Assembly: GCF_001875665.1 (NCBI RefSeq)
Contig: NZ_MLAL01000028.1
Location: 123,426-187,425 of the forward strand
Length of the DNA stretch: 64,000 nt
Reading direction: 5' to 3'
Source of the DNA: Corynebacterium sp. NML130628
Lineage (GTDB): Bacteria > Actinomycetota > Actinomycetes > Mycobacteriales > Mycobacteriaceae
A model generated the notes under the pieces. That model did no database searches. It had not been told where the DNA came from and was given only the letters and a program-made list of their open reading frames with translations. How positions within the stretch are numbered: position 1 is the stretch's first letter; the number at the start of each line of letters is the position of its first letter. Both the position numbers and the translations under genes were made by a program. Positions 1 through 7,975 of the stretch are shown here, one piece after another.

Positions 1-408
1 CGACTTGTGCAGCCCAGCCGAGCCCTCGTTTTCCGGGAAGATCCACGAATGTATCGACCACTTATCGAGCTCGATACACGTGGCGATGAGCTTGTCCAGC
101 AACGCCCCGGATACCCCCATGCCCCGCGCGTCGGGATGCACGTAGATGGAATCCTCAACCACCCCGTGGAAGACGCTTCTCGACGACGCCTTCGCCGCAG
201 CTACCCACCCCAAGACGCGCGCGTCGTCGTTTTCATCCACTGCGACAAAGACCGTTTCCATGATTTTCGCCCTGGAAAACTGCTCCCATGTCAGGCCGCG
301 CGTCTCATAGGTTGCGTTTCCGGTACTCAGCCCCATCTCGTAGATTCCTCGCACCTGCGAGTAGTCTTCTGGCCGGATTGGTCGAATGGTAAACCCTTTT
401 TTGGTCAT
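1..408 (-). CDS. GNAT family N-acetyltransferase (3'-truncated by window edge)
   Basis: The minus strand reads open from an ATG at 408 to the window edge (136 codons, no stop). The protein begins MTKKGFTIRPIRPEDYSQVR, the usual start of GNAT acetyltransferases of the phosphinothricin/L-amino-acid acetyltransferase type. An acetyl-CoA-binding stretch of the R-x-x-G-x-G/A kind lies at about residues 94-104 (ARGMGVSGALL), preceded by the beta-4 strand (DSIYVHPD). The family transfers acetyl from acetyl-CoA to a small amine; the substrate here is not determinable. There is no Shine-Dalgarno; a GACAAT box seven bases before the ATG suggests leaderless transcription. That box lies inside the terminator of the upstream lipoprotein gene. 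The C-terminus is outside the window. Confidence 0.85.
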   Translation of the reverse strand, partial: MTKKGFTIRPIRPEDYSQVRGIYEMGLSTGNATYETRGLTWEQFSRAKIMETVFVAVDENDDARVLGWVAAAKASSRSVFHGVVEDSIYVHPDARGMGVSGALLDKLIATCIELDKWSIHSWIFPENEGSAGLHKS

Positions 409-457
409 AAAAAACATTGTCCCCATTGGTCACACATCGTGCAACCAACGGGGACAA
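409..457 (-). terminator. Intrinsic terminator of the LGFP lipoprotein gene, abutting the GNAT start codon
   Basis: On the minus strand a 13-bp stem (arms 445-457 and 417-429, one G-U pair, 15-nt loop) is followed by TG and six T residues, and the next base is the A of the GNAT start codon at 408. The descending arm also supplies a GACAAT -10-like box (421-416), so this short stretch may serve as both terminator and promoter. Confidence 0.75.
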
Positions 458-478
458 AGGCCTGTTTGGGGCTATAAT

Positions 479-1075
479 TTACTTTTCGATAATGTTCGCA
501 GCGAATGCGCCGTTGTCATTATTCTCACGGGTCCACTCGATAGTGCCGTGCTCAAACTTCTGGAACCAGCCAGACTCGTTTGGAAGTGGCGTCTCAGCCT
601 CAGTTGGGAAGCCGACCTTGTCCATGACGCCCTCCTGAGTCAGCCATACATTGGCGATCTCGCCCCAAATAGGTGCGCCACCTGTGTTCTCATTCCAAGC
701 GACGTGGTGGTCGTTGTCGAAGTCGACGATCCAGCTACCGTCGTGCTCGGTGGCCTTCAGCGGTTCGCCCCACTCCGGCTCAGCATACTGGCCGATTGCC
801 TGAACCAGGCCGGTCGGAACCAGTGTGCTTACACCGTCAGCGGTGGCCAACTCTACCGACTCTGTAGCAGCTGCGCCTTGTGGGCCGGTCGCGGTCTCGG
901 TCTCCGCCGCCTCGGTGGCGGTCTCGATATTGGTGACTGTTGCGGTACCGGAAGCGCCATCCGCTGCTGTGGTTGTAGCTGCCGTGTCAACGCCCTCCCC
1001 ATCGGAGCAGGCAACCAAGCCTGCAGCCAGAGCGGTAGCGGCAACTGCGGAGGTGAAAACTTTCTTGTAGTTCAT
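479..1075 (-). CDS. LGFP-repeat lipoprotein
   Basis: A 198-aa exported lipoprotein. The N-terminus MNYKKVFTSAVAATALAAGL leads into a lipobox ending at Cys23 (VAC-SDG). A low-complexity Thr/Ala/Glu linker covers about residues 30-80, and the C-terminal half has an LGFP-type repeat (KVGFPTEAETPLPNESGWFQ followed by KFEHGTIEW). LGFP repeats occur in corynebacterial and mycobacterial envelope proteins and are thought to associate with the cell wall. The start at 1075 is chosen over an upstream ATG at 1114 because it has an AAGGA ribosome-binding site at correct distance and begins directly with the signal peptide. A strong terminator follows at 409-457, so this looks monocistronic. The exact function is unknown. 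Confidence 0.85.
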   Translation of the reverse strand: MNYKKVFTSAVAATALAAGLVACSDGEGVDTAATTTAADGASGTATVTNIETATEAAETETATGPQGAAATESVELATADGVSTLVPTGLVQAIGQYAEPEWGEPLKATEHDGSWIVDFDNDHHVAWNENTGGAPIWGEIANVWLTQEGVMDKVGFPTEAETPLPNESGWFQKFEHGTIEWTRENNDNGAFAANIIEK

Positions 1076-1124
1076 CAATTTTTCCTTTCGTTGTTGAATT
1101 TGTCCGGTTCCCATTATGCAAATA

Positions 1125-1835
1125 TCATTTCTGCCGCCTCTTTTTCACCCCCGTTCGGGGCGATTTCATACCCGCCCCCTTGCGCTTTTCTCCCCGTTTA
1201 GTATATGGACGTTTTACCTGGGCATTGCGGGAGTCTGACACCTGTTTGCGTCGTTTTTTCGACGCCGCTTGTTCACTCCCCCGCGACGAGCGCGCAGTTC
1301 GCCCCTTTGCGACGCCAACAAAATCTTGAATCACGTCACAGTCATCAGTCCTTCTCCACACCAGTGCGATCTCCGTTGCAGCAAGTGGGGCGTCGCGGAC
1401 CTCCAACACTTTGATCTGCTTTTTCGAAAGCACCTTCAACAGTGGTAACGGCGCCAACGTCACCCCAACGTTCGCAGCTACTACCTGTAATGCCGCGCGC
1501 AATTCATCGATTGACGCCTGGGGCTGGTATGTCCAATTGATAATTTCGCCCTCGAGATCCGCGTAGTCCACGCGCTCACCAAGTTCGGCAAACAAGGAAT
1601 CTTTGGGTACCGCAACCCCTGGCGCCTCCGTATAGAGACGAACAACGTGAAAGTCGTCGGTCACCCGAGCATCCGGCAAACGCATCAGCGCCAGCGACGC
1701 GGGAGTTGCCTGGTCCACGAGGGCGGCGAAGGGGTCGTCAACACCCTGTGTATCGAGAGTATGAGGCGTGGACTGGACGAAACGTTTGAACCACTTCCCA
1801 GGCTCAGTACCGGTGACGAAAGCGAGCGATAGCAT
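1125..1835 (-). CDS. LysR-type effector-binding domain protein lacking the HTH, with a basic tail
   Basis: This 236-aa protein begins directly with a LysR substrate-binding (periplasmic-binding-protein-like) fold: LSLAFVTGTEPGKWFKRF at the N-terminus, then an effector domain to about residue 170. The roughly 90-residue N-terminal winged HTH of ordinary LysR regulators is absent. The last ~60 residues are a Lys/Arg-rich tail (SKKRRKQVSDSRNAQVKRP and similar), which may contact nucleic acid. It is divergent from the DUF5997 gene at 1858 with only 22 bases between start codons. A TAGCAT box six bases before the ATG suggests leaderless transcription. Databases usually label this type 'LysR substrate-binding domain protein'; its role is unknown. 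Confidence 0.75.
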   Translation of the reverse strand: MLSLAFVTGTEPGKWFKRFVQSTPHTLDTQGVDDPFAALVDQATPASLALMRLPDARVTDDFHVVRLYTEAPGVAVPKDSLFAELGERVDYADLEGEIINWTYQPQASIDELRAALQVVAANVGVTLAPLPLLKVLSKKQIKVLEVRDAPLAATEIALVWRRTDDCDVIQDFVGVAKGRTARSSRGSEQAASKKRRKQVSDSRNAQVKRPYTKRGEKRKGAGMKSPRTGVKKRRQK

Positions 1836-1841
1836 GGCCTA

Positions 1842-1851
1842 ATGCTACCGT
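1842..1851. promoter_or_regulatory. Divergent leaderless promoter pair (LysR-like gene / DUF5997 gene)
   Basis: On the plus strand TACCGT (1846-1851) is followed by six bases and the ATG at 1858. On the minus strand TAGCAT (1847-1842) is followed by six bases and the ATG at 1835. The two -10-like boxes overlap, and no Shine-Dalgarno precedes either start. Confidence 0.55.
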
Positions 1852-1857
1852 TTGTGT

Positions 1858-2217
1858 ATGACTACACAGAAGCCATCCGGTACCGCCATGAAAGCCGCGA
1901 CCGCAGCAAAGAAACTCGGCATCTACCTGGCTGCAACGCCGCAAGAGTTCCAAGACAACGCTGTGACGCACGCTCAACTGCGCGAATTACAGCAAAATCC
2001 GCCAGAGTGGCTACAGGACCTGCGCCGCAACGGCCCTCACCCCCGCCCGGAGGTTGCACGCAAGCTCGGCATCTCGATCACCGCGTTGAAGACCAACGGC
2101 ATGGATAAGCCTCTCACCACGGAGGAGATCAACGAGCTGCTCAAAGACCAGCCAGAATGGCTGCGCTCGGCCCGCACAACCCTTTCCGAGCAGCGCCAGG
2201 CCGAGCGACACCAATAG
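1858..2217 (+). CDS. DUF5997 family protein (internal 50-residue duplication)
   Basis: A 119-aa protein that I recognise as DUF5997, a small actinobacterial family of unknown function. It is an internal duplication with an exact 50-residue offset: KKLGI at 18-22 matches RKLGI at 68-72; THAQLREL at 37-44 matches TTEEINEL at 87-94; PEWL at 49-52 matches PEWL at 99-102. Each unit contains a short helix-turn-helix-looking segment (for example EVARKLGISITALKTNGM). It is divergent from the HTH-less LysR-like gene. An ATG at 1858 is preferred over a TTG at 1852 because it fits the TACCGT-N6-ATG leaderless pattern. The gene ends just before the convergent glyA stop. Confidence 0.75.
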   Translation: MTTQKPSGTAMKAATAAKKLGIYLAATPQEFQDNAVTHAQLRELQQNPPEWLQDLRRNGPHPRPEVARKLGISITALKTNGMDKPLTTEEINELLKDQPEWLRSARTTLSEQRQAERHQ

Positions 2218-2220
2218 CTC

Positions 2221-3519
2221 CTAGAGCATCTTCCAGTCTTCGAGGTCCGGGTAGAGCGGGAAGCGCTCTGCCAAGGCATCAACGCGAGCATGCAGCGCCT
2301 CGACGTCTGCGTGTTCACCCTGGATGAGTGCCTCAGCAATAATTTCCGCCACTTCTTCAAACTCCTCTTTGCCAAAGCCACGGGTTGCCAGCGCCGGAGT
2401 GCCGATGCGCAGGCCCGAGGTCACGGCTGGCGGACGAGGGTCGAATGGAACCGCATTGCGGTTGACGGTGATTCCAGCTTTGTGCAGCAGATCCTCCGCC
2501 TGCTGGCCGTCCATTGCGGAGTTGCGCAGGTCCACTAGCACAAGGTGGACATCGGTGCCGCCGGAGACGACGTCGATCCCAGCTTCCTTGGCGTCCGGTT
2601 GCGTCAAACGCTCGGCAAGGATCTTTGCGCCCTCCAGGGTTCGCTCTTGCCGGTTGCGGAACGCATCTGTCCCCGCAAGCTTGAACGCGGTCGCCTTCGC
2701 AGCAATCACGTGCACCAGCGGTCCGCCCTGCTGACCAGGGAACACCGCGGAGTTGAGCTTCTTGTGCAGTTCAAGGTCGTTCGTCAGGATGAAGCCGGAG
2801 CGTGGGCCACCAATCGTCTTGTGCACCGTGGACGAGACAACGTGCGCATGAGGCACTGGCGACGGGTGCAGCCCCGCCGCCACGAGACCTGCGAAGTGCG
2901 CCATGTCTACCCACAAGTACGCACCAACCTCGTCGGCGATCGAGCGGAACTCGGCAAAATCTTCATGGCGAGGGTACGCAGACCAACCCGCGATAATTAC
3001 CTTCGGCTTGACTTCGCGCGCCTGCTCGCGCAGCTTCTTCATATCGATAGTGCACGTGTCCTTTTCGACCTCGTACGCAGCGACGTTGTACAGCTTGCCA
3101 GAAAAGTTGATCTTCATACCGTGCGTCAGGTGGCCACCGTGCGCGAGGCTCAGGCCCAAGATGGTATCGCCCGGCTCGCACAGCGCCATCAATACGGCCG
3201 CGTTTGCCTGCGCACCGGAGTGAGGTTGCACGTTAGCGTACTTCGCGCCGAACAGCTCCTTCGCGCGGTCACGTGCCAAGTCCTCGACGACGTCGGCGTG
3301 TTCACAGCCACCGTAGTAGCGACGGCCGGGGTAGCCTTCTGCATATTTATTCGTAAACACCGACCCCTGTGCTTGCAGCACAGCTCGCGGAACGAAGTTC
3401 TCGGAAGCAATCATCTCCAGCGTATTTCGCTGGCGTGACAACTCCTGAACGATCGCTTCATGCACTTCGGGGTCAAAAGTAGCGAGATCCTGGTAGCGGA
3501 GGTCTTCAGACACGTGCAC
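2221..3519 (-). CDS. glyA: Serine hydroxymethyltransferase
   Basis: A 432-aa PLP enzyme that interconverts serine plus tetrahydrofolate with glycine plus 5,10-methylene-tetrahydrofolate, the main source of one-carbon units. Full length for the family. The PLP-binding Lys234 is visible in [14 protein letters not shown], with the conserved segments [25 protein letters not shown] and WVDMAHFAG. The start is a GTG at 3519; a GTG at 3513 is also possible, and AAGGA sits upstream of both. The leader contains a GC-rich hairpin (3565-3584). In actinobacteria glyA lies opposite coaA, as here. Confidence 0.97.
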   Translation of the reverse strand: MHVSEDLRYQDLATFDPEVHEAIVQELSRQRNTLEMIASENFVPRAVLQAQGSVFTNKYAEGYPGRRYYGGCEHADVVEDLARDRAKELFGAKYANVQPHSGAQANAAVLMALCEPGDTILGLSLAHGGHLTHGMKINFSGKLYNVAAYEVEKDTCTIDMKKLREQAREVKPKVIIAGWSAYPRHEDFAEFRSIADEVGAYLWVDMAHFAGLVAAGLHPSPVPHAHVVSSTVHKTIGGPRSGFILTNDLELHKKLNSAVFPGQQGGPLVHVIAAKATAFKLAGTDAFRNRQERTLEGAKILAERLTQPDAKEAGIDVVSGGTDVHLVLVDLRNSAMDGQQAEDLLHKAGITVNRNAVPFDPRPPAVTSGLRIGTPALATRGFGKEEFEEVAEIIAEALIQGEHADVEALHARVDALAERFPLYPDLEDWKML

Positions 3520-3564
3520 CGGGTCCTTTCAAGATCAGACAGTCAATCATGTTTTGGCTCATGC

Positions 3565-3584
3565 CCGGGCACACATTCGCCCGG
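3565..3584. promoter_or_regulatory. GC-rich inverted repeat in the glyA/coaA divergent region
   Basis: CCGGGC (3565-3570) and GCCCGG (3579-3584) are separated by eight bases in the 181-bp divergent region. It could be a hairpin in the glyA leader or an operator. There is no run of T, so it does not look like a terminator. Confidence 0.4.
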
Positions 3585-3700
3585 CACTGCTATGCAGTAT
3601 AAGCATCAACGCTAGGATAGAAGTCCACTTTATTCAGGAACTTCCAGGTATCGACTCCTCAGTTCCCCGCACCGCGCCAACAAATGCAAGAATATGACGC

Positions 3701-4636
3701 ATGGCTAAATCTTCCCGCACCTCAGATTCAAGCCCTTACTTGGACTTTCACCGCGACGACTGGCGGCAACGTCGTGCGCAAATGCCACAAGTGTTGACGG
3801 AAGACGAAGTATCTAAACTCAGCGGTATTGGCGAAAACCTCGACATGCAGGAAGTCGAAGACATCTACCTTCCGATCTCTCGTCTCATTCACCTGCAAGT
3901 AAGAGCACGCCAAAAGCTCACAAAAGCCACCGAGACATTTATTGGCGACGATCCTGGCCATGTGCCCTTCATTATCGGTATTGCGGGATCGGTGGCCGTC
4001 GGCAAGTCGACAACAGCCCGCGTGTTGCAGGTGCTATTGCAACGGTGGGACTCGCATCCTCGCGTAGATCTCATTACTACCGATGGGTTCCTCTACCCCA
4101 GCAAGGTGCTCCAAGAGCGCAACTTGATGGACCGCAAGGGGTTCCCTGAGTCATATAACAGGCGTGACCTCATGCGCTTCGTCACCGAGGTGAAGTCAGG
4201 CCAGCCGCTGGTGAAAGCGCCGATTTACTCCCACTTTGCCTACGACATCGTCCCGGGTGAGTACATCGAGGTCCGTCAACCGGATATCCTCATTCTGGAA
4301 GGCCTCAATGTGCTGCAAACCGGCCCGACGCTCATGGTGTCCGACCTCTTCGATTTCTCCATCTATGTCGATGCCGTCGCCACCGACATTGAGCGCTGGT
4401 ACATCGACCGCTTCTTGAAGCTGCGCAACACCGCTTTTCGAGAGCCAGGCGCGCACTTCGCGCATTACGCCAACATCGATGACGCACAAGCGCGACACGA
4501 GGCGCGAGATATTTGGCAGTCCATCAACCTGCCGAACCTAGTAGAGAACATTGCACCGACGCGTATCCGAGCATCGCTGGTGCTACGCAAGGGACCTGAT
4601 CATTCCGTGCAATGGGTCCGGATGCGCAAAATGTAG
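3701..4636 (+). CDS. coaA: Pantothenate kinase (type I, CoaA)
   Basis: A 311-aa enzyme that phosphorylates pantothenate with ATP, the first step of coenzyme A synthesis. The Walker A P-loop GSVAVGKST lies at about residues 96-104, followed by the family signatures [19 protein letters not shown] and ILEGLNVLQ. The length matches type I CoaA (about 310 aa). It is divergent from glyA and convergent with the prenyl synthase gene, an arrangement shared with mycobacteria. The start codon is an ATG; no strong Shine-Dalgarno is visible, and the promoter may include TAGGAT at about 3613. Confidence 0.96.
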   Translation: MAKSSRTSDSSPYLDFHRDDWRQRRAQMPQVLTEDEVSKLSGIGENLDMQEVEDIYLPISRLIHLQVRARQKLTKATETFIGDDPGHVPFIIGIAGSVAVGKSTTARVLQVLLQRWDSHPRVDLITTDGFLYPSKVLQERNLMDRKGFPESYNRRDLMRFVTEVKSGQPLVKAPIYSHFAYDIVPGEYIEVRQPDILILEGLNVLQTGPTLMVSDLFDFSIYVDAVATDIERWYIDRFLKLRNTAFREPGAHFAHYANIDDAQARHEARDIWQSINLPNLVENIAPTRIRASLVLRKGPDHSVQWVRMRKM

Positions 4637-4645
4637 CGCCAGGCC

Positions 4646-4666
4646 GTGGCTGGCATGGCAAGCCAC
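4646..4666. terminator. Possible weak bidirectional hairpin between coaA and the prenyl synthase gene
   Basis: GTGGCT (4646-4651) and AGCCAC (4661-4666) form a 6-bp stem exactly in the 30-bp convergent gap. There is no T-run of note, so terminator activity is uncertain. Confidence 0.3.
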
Positions 4667-5455
4667 CTATTTGCCAAAGCGACGCGAGCGCTGCGAATAC
4701 TCCCGCAGCGCGCGGAAAAAATCGATCTTGCGGAACGCTGGCCAGTACGTGTCCGTAAACCAAATTTCGGAATAAGCAGCCTGCCACAGCAAGAAGCCCG
4801 ACAAACGCTGCTCCCCCGACGTTCGAATTACAAGGTCAGGATCAGGTTGCCCCGACGTGTACAGGTGCTGTGAGACGGATTCAACCGTCACCGCGTTGAC
4901 GAGTTCGTCAACGCTGCAGCCTCTGGCGGCGGCGTCGCTAATGAGGCTGCGAACGGCGTCGACAATTTCTTGTCTACCGCCGTACCCAACCGCAATGTTG
5001 ACGGTGAGACCCGCCTTGCCTGTGGTGGTATCAGCGGAGCGGCGCATCCGTTCTGCGACCTCGTCTGGAAGAAGTTCAAGGTGGCCCACGAGACGGACCT
5101 TGCAGGAGTAAGACTGCGTCGCTAGGTCCTCAATGACCTCGGAAATAATGTCAAACAGCAGCTCGACTTCTTCTGATGTCCGTTGCAGGTTCTCCGTCGA
5201 CAGCAGGTAGATCGTAACGACGTCGACGTCCATCTCTGCCGACCACCGCACAAGCTCACCAATTTTCGCTCCACCCACGCGGTGACCATGCGAAATATCA
5301 GTAAATCCGGCCTCACGCGCCCAACGCCGATTGCCGTCAGCCATCACTGCGATGTGCTTCGGACGCTTCTTGCCTCTCAGCTCACGCTTCAGGCGCGCTT
5401 CGTACAGCGGATACAGAATCTTTTGGAGGCTACTCACGGACCCAACCTTACTCAC
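4667..5455 (-). CDS. Short-chain Z-isoprenyl diphosphate synthase (UppS family)
   Basis: A cis-prenyltransferase of about 262 aa that condenses isopentenyl diphosphate onto an allylic primer. Family motifs are HIAVMADGNRRWA (catalytic Asp and Asn/Arg), STENLQR, VGYGGRQEIVDAV, and the C-terminal DLVIRTSGEQRLSGFLLWQ and SEIWF. The sequence closely resembles my recollection of mycobacterial Rv1086 (Z-farnesyl diphosphate synthase), including SLQKILYPLYEARL near the N-terminus and the same coaA/glyA neighbourhood. I therefore infer the short-chain step of decaprenyl phosphate synthesis. The start is ambiguous: a GTG at 5455 fits TACCGT-N6-GTG leaderless spacing, while a GTG at 5437 has AAGG upstream. 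Confidence 0.88.
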   Translation of the reverse strand: MSKVGSVSSLQKILYPLYEARLKRELRGKKRPKHIAVMADGNRRWAREAGFTDISHGHRVGGAKIGELVRWSAEMDVDVVTIYLLSTENLQRTSEEVELLFDIISEVIEDLATQSYSCKVRLVGHLELLPDEVAERMRRSADTTTGKAGLTVNIAVGYGGRQEIVDAVRSLISDAAARGCSVDELVNAVTVESVSQHLYTSGQPDPDLVIRTSGEQRLSGFLLWQAAYSEIWFTDTYWPAFRKIDFFRALREYSQRSRRFGK

Positions 5456-5482
5456 CAATCAACGGTATGTATGTTAGCTGTT

Positions 5483-5791
5483 TTAGATCCACCGCTTCTT
5501 CCGCTGGTCAAGCACTCCTGCCTCAGCCATCGCCTTATCCAGCGCTTCTTGATCAAAAGGATCGATCCCATGCTTCTCCGCAAAAATGCTGCGGCGGCGG
5601 AACCGAGAGTACCGACGATGGAACGCAAAGCCGAGCGAGAGAACAACCACCGCCAGCATCACAAGCAGCAACAAACCGAATGGTGAGGCCTTGCCGAAGT
5701 CCGGCCCGACGGGGTTCTCTTTCGGAGCCTGCGCCACCAAATATGCAGAGGTGTTGATAATCGCCGCGTGTGCCGTGGTCATCATGTTCAA
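5483..5791 (-). CDS. Small membrane protein, unknown function
   Basis: A 102-aa protein with one clear transmembrane segment (SPFGLLLLVMLAVVVLSLGFAF, about residues 36-57), then a basic stretch FHRRYSRFRRR and a soluble C-terminus (KHGIDPFDQEALDKAMAEAG). I do not recognise a named family. It lies between mca and the prenyl synthase gene on the same strand. The start is probably a TTG at 5791, because the AAGGAAG ribosome-binding site is seven bases from it; ATGs at 5785 and 5782 are 13 or more bases away. It was probably overlooked for function because it is small. Confidence 0.65.
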   Translation of the reverse strand: MNMMTTAHAAIINTSAYLVAQAPKENPVGPDFGKASPFGLLLLVMLAVVVLSLGFAFHRRYSRFRRRSIFAEKHGIDPFDQEALDKAMAEAGVLDQRKKRWI

Positions 5792-5815
5792 TTCGTCTTC
5801 CTTGTGCTGAGAAAA

Positions 5816-6724
5816 TTAGCGCTCTTGTCCGTAACCCTCGGCCAGCGCGTCTGCGGTCTCCGGGTCAATGCCGGTGAAGAGATCATCTTCCGGCAACGTT
5901 GATGCTACGCGAGTCTTGGCTAACTCAAACTCCTCGGTCGGCCACACTTCCTGTTGGTCCTCGACCGGGCTCGCCAAGAATGCACCAGCAGGATCGATCT
6001 GCGTCGCATGCGCCGTCAGTGCGGCTGCACGCTGCGGGAAGTACTCCGCGCACTCCACTCTTGTGGTGACACGGCTCATCACATCGGCCTTGTTTTCCTC
6101 CCACCGCTGAATCATCAGCTCATACGGGCTCTTCTTCCCCTGCGCATATAGGCGCTCCTGCAGAAGGCGCATCCGCTGCAAGATAAACCCATGGCTGTAG
6201 TAAAGCTTCAGTGGTGTCCACGCAGGTCCCGCCTCTGGAGCAAAGGATGCATCGCCCGCTTTATCCCACGCCAACATCGAGATTTCGTGCACCATCAAGT
6301 GGTCGGGGTGCGGGTAACCGCCGTTTTCGTCATAGGTAATGATGACGTGGGGGCGAAACTCCCGGATCGACGCCACGAGATGCGCTGTCACAGCCTCCGG
6401 GTCTTGGGTTGCGAATGAGCCCTCTGGCAGCGGCGGTAGGGGGTCACCCTGCGGTAGCCCCGAATCTTCATACCCCATCCACTGGTGCTCTACGCCGAGT
6501 GCCTCAGCTGCCTCCGCCATTTCCTGTTCGCGGACCTCAAGGAGGTTTTCCAGCACGCCAGGGCGGTCCATTGCAGGGTTGAGGATGTCGCCTCGTCGCC
6601 CATCAGTACAAGTGACGACGAGCACCCGGTTCCCCTCAGCAGCGTATTTTGCCGTCGTTGCCGCACCTTTTGAGGATTCGTCGTCAGGGTGTGCGTGGAT
6701 CGCCATCAAGCGCAAGCCGGCCAC
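5816..6724 (-). CDS. mca: Mycothiol S-conjugate amidase
   Basis: A 302-aa zinc amidase that cleaves mycothiol S-conjugates to a mercapturic acid and GlcN-Ins, detoxifying electrophiles and some antibiotics. The zinc-site motif AIHAHPDDE stands near the N-terminus, with GYPHPDHLMVHE later, as in the Mca/MshB (PIG-L deacetylase) family. The extended C-terminal region and the position next to the DUF4307 gene and greA favour Mca over MshB. The GTG at 6724 is chosen because AGGAGG sits four bases before it; the frame stays open upstream, but that part does not resemble the family. Confidence 0.92.
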   Translation of the reverse strand: MAGLRLMAIHAHPDDESSKGAATTAKYAAEGNRVLVVTCTDGRRGDILNPAMDRPGVLENLLEVREQEMAEAAEALGVEHQWMGYEDSGLPQGDPLPPLPEGSFATQDPEAVTAHLVASIREFRPHVIITYDENGGYPHPDHLMVHEISMLAWDKAGDASFAPEAGPAWTPLKLYYSHGFILQRMRLLQERLYAQGKKSPYELMIQRWEENKADVMSRVTTRVECAEYFPQRAAALTAHATQIDPAGAFLASPVEDQQEVWPTEEFELAKTRVASTLPEDDLFTGIDPETADALAEGYGQER

Positions 6725-6829
6725 TATTCCTCCTAGAACGTATCTGGGGTCTGATTCCGTAACTCCGCGCCATCTTAGTACCATTGGAACGGATTGCAGC
6801 TTTAGAGTCATTCAGCGAGGTAAGTAACC

Positions 6830-7294
6830 GTGACGTCCCCCAGTCGCCCATCATCCCGGTACGGCTCCAGCGCCACCCCGACAGCTACGAAACGCAGCAA
6901 CGCCACCGGGCGGATCGTCGCGCTGATCGCCATCGGGCTCGTTGTTGTTCTCCTCTACAGCGTCTTCGACTACTTCAAAAAGCAGGAGTCCCGCACCGTC
7001 ACCGCTGACTTCATCTCGCTAGAAGCCGTCGATGACACCACCACACGCATGTGGATCGATGTAACACGCAAGAATGTCGAAACCCCTTCTTACTGCATCG
7101 TTACCGCGGTGGACTACGCGCATGCCGAAGTTGGCCGTCGCGAAGTCGTGCTCCCTGCTGGCGGTCAAGGGCTCGAGCGCATCGCCGTCGAGCTTCCCGT
7201 GCGCGAGCCTGCTGTATCGGGGCGCGTCTACGGCTGTTCGGACAACCTCCCCTTCTACATGGACCCAACCAGCACCTTTTACGACGCCCGCTAA
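6830..7294 (+). CDS. DUF4307 family membrane protein
   Basis: A 154-aa protein with a short Ser/Pro-rich cytoplasmic N-terminus, one transmembrane helix (GRIVALIAIGLVVVLLYSVF, about residues 27-46) and an extracytoplasmic beta-rich domain containing two cysteines (SYCIVT and VYGCSDN). This is the DUF4307 architecture found between mca and greA in actinobacteria. The function is unknown. The GTG start has GAGG upstream. A hairpin (7351-7368) separates it from greA. Confidence 0.8.
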   Translation: MTSPSRPSSRYGSSATPTATKRSNATGRIVALIAIGLVVVLLYSVFDYFKKQESRTVTADFISLEAVDDTTTRMWIDVTRKNVETPSYCIVTAVDYAHAEVGRREVVLPAGGQGLERIAVELPVREPAVSGRVYGCSDNLPFYMDPTSTFYDAR

Positions 7295-7350
7295 GCCTCA
7301 CCAGTGCACCACCTGCGTGATGGCTGTGCTATTATCCGCCTGGTAAAGTT

Positions 7351-7368
7351 GCCCGCCGGTCGGCGGGC
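7351..7368 (+). terminator. GC-rich hairpin between the DUF4307 gene and greA
   Basis: GCCCGCC and GGCGGGC flank a GGTC loop and are followed by TCGTTTG. It is a moderate intrinsic terminator candidate, or an element of the greA leader, about 34 bases before the greA start. Confidence 0.45.
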
Positions 7369-7401
7369 TCGTTTGACATATATAGGGAAGGTTTTTACCT
7401 G

Positions 7402-7923
7402 ATGGCGCAAACTCAGCAGCAGTACATCACCCCGGAGATGAAGGCCAAGCTTGAAGCTGAGCTTCAGCAGCTCATCGACAATCGCCCTGTGATCGCAGCC
7501 GAAATCAACGAGCGCCGTGAAGAAGGCGACTTGAAGGAAAACGCCGGCTACGACGCCGCTCGTGAACAGCAGGATCAGGAAGAAGCTCGCATTAAGCAGA
7601 TTTCCGAGCTGCTCGCTAACTCCACGACGGAGCGCTCCGGCATCGTTGAGGGCGTGGCCCACGTCGGTTCCGTTGTACACGTCTACTACAACAATGACGA
7701 AAACGATAAGGAAACGTTCCTGATCGGTACCCGTGCGGCATCCACGGACAACGAGGATCTGGAGACCTATTCCGAAAACTCCCCACTCGGCGCTGCCGTT
7801 GTCGGCGCATCCGAAGGCGAAACGCGCACCTACAACGCACCAAACGGCCGTGAGATTTCGGTAACAATCGTTACCGCAGAGCCGTATGATTCTGTTAAGG
7901 CTTCCACGCCACGAGCGAAGTAG
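7402..7923 (+). CDS. greA: Transcription elongation factor GreA
   Basis: A 173-aa factor that enters the RNA polymerase secondary channel and stimulates cleavage of backtracked RNA. The N-terminal coiled coil carries the acidic tip (ERREEGDLKENAGYDAAREQ, about residues 36-55), with the Asp/Glu pair needed for transcript cleavage. The C-terminal FKBP-like domain carries SPLGAAVVGASEGE. The length is normal for actinobacterial GreA. A GGGAAGG ribosome-binding site precedes the ATG. The gene order mca, DUF4307 gene, greA is conserved. Confidence 0.96.
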   Translation: MAQTQQQYITPEMKAKLEAELQQLIDNRPVIAAEINERREEGDLKENAGYDAAREQQDQEEARIKQISELLANSTTERSGIVEGVAHVGSVVHVYYNNDENDKETFLIGTRAASTDNEDLETYSENSPLGAAVVGASEGETRTYNAPNGREISVTIVTAEPYDSVKASTPRAK

Positions 7924-7975
7924 CCTGCCGCCGCCATCGGCGTTATCAGTAATCGCTGACATTGAAGGAATTTCT

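Noticed and set aside
386..1201. Long plus-strand frame across the LGFP lipoprotein gene
   Set aside because: It is the antisense shadow of the lipoprotein gene (479-1075), has no family resemblance, and lacks a ribosome-binding site.
2545..3438. 297-codon plus-strand frame opposite glyA
   Set aside because: Antisense to conserved glyA motifs; no start signal and no recognisable domain.
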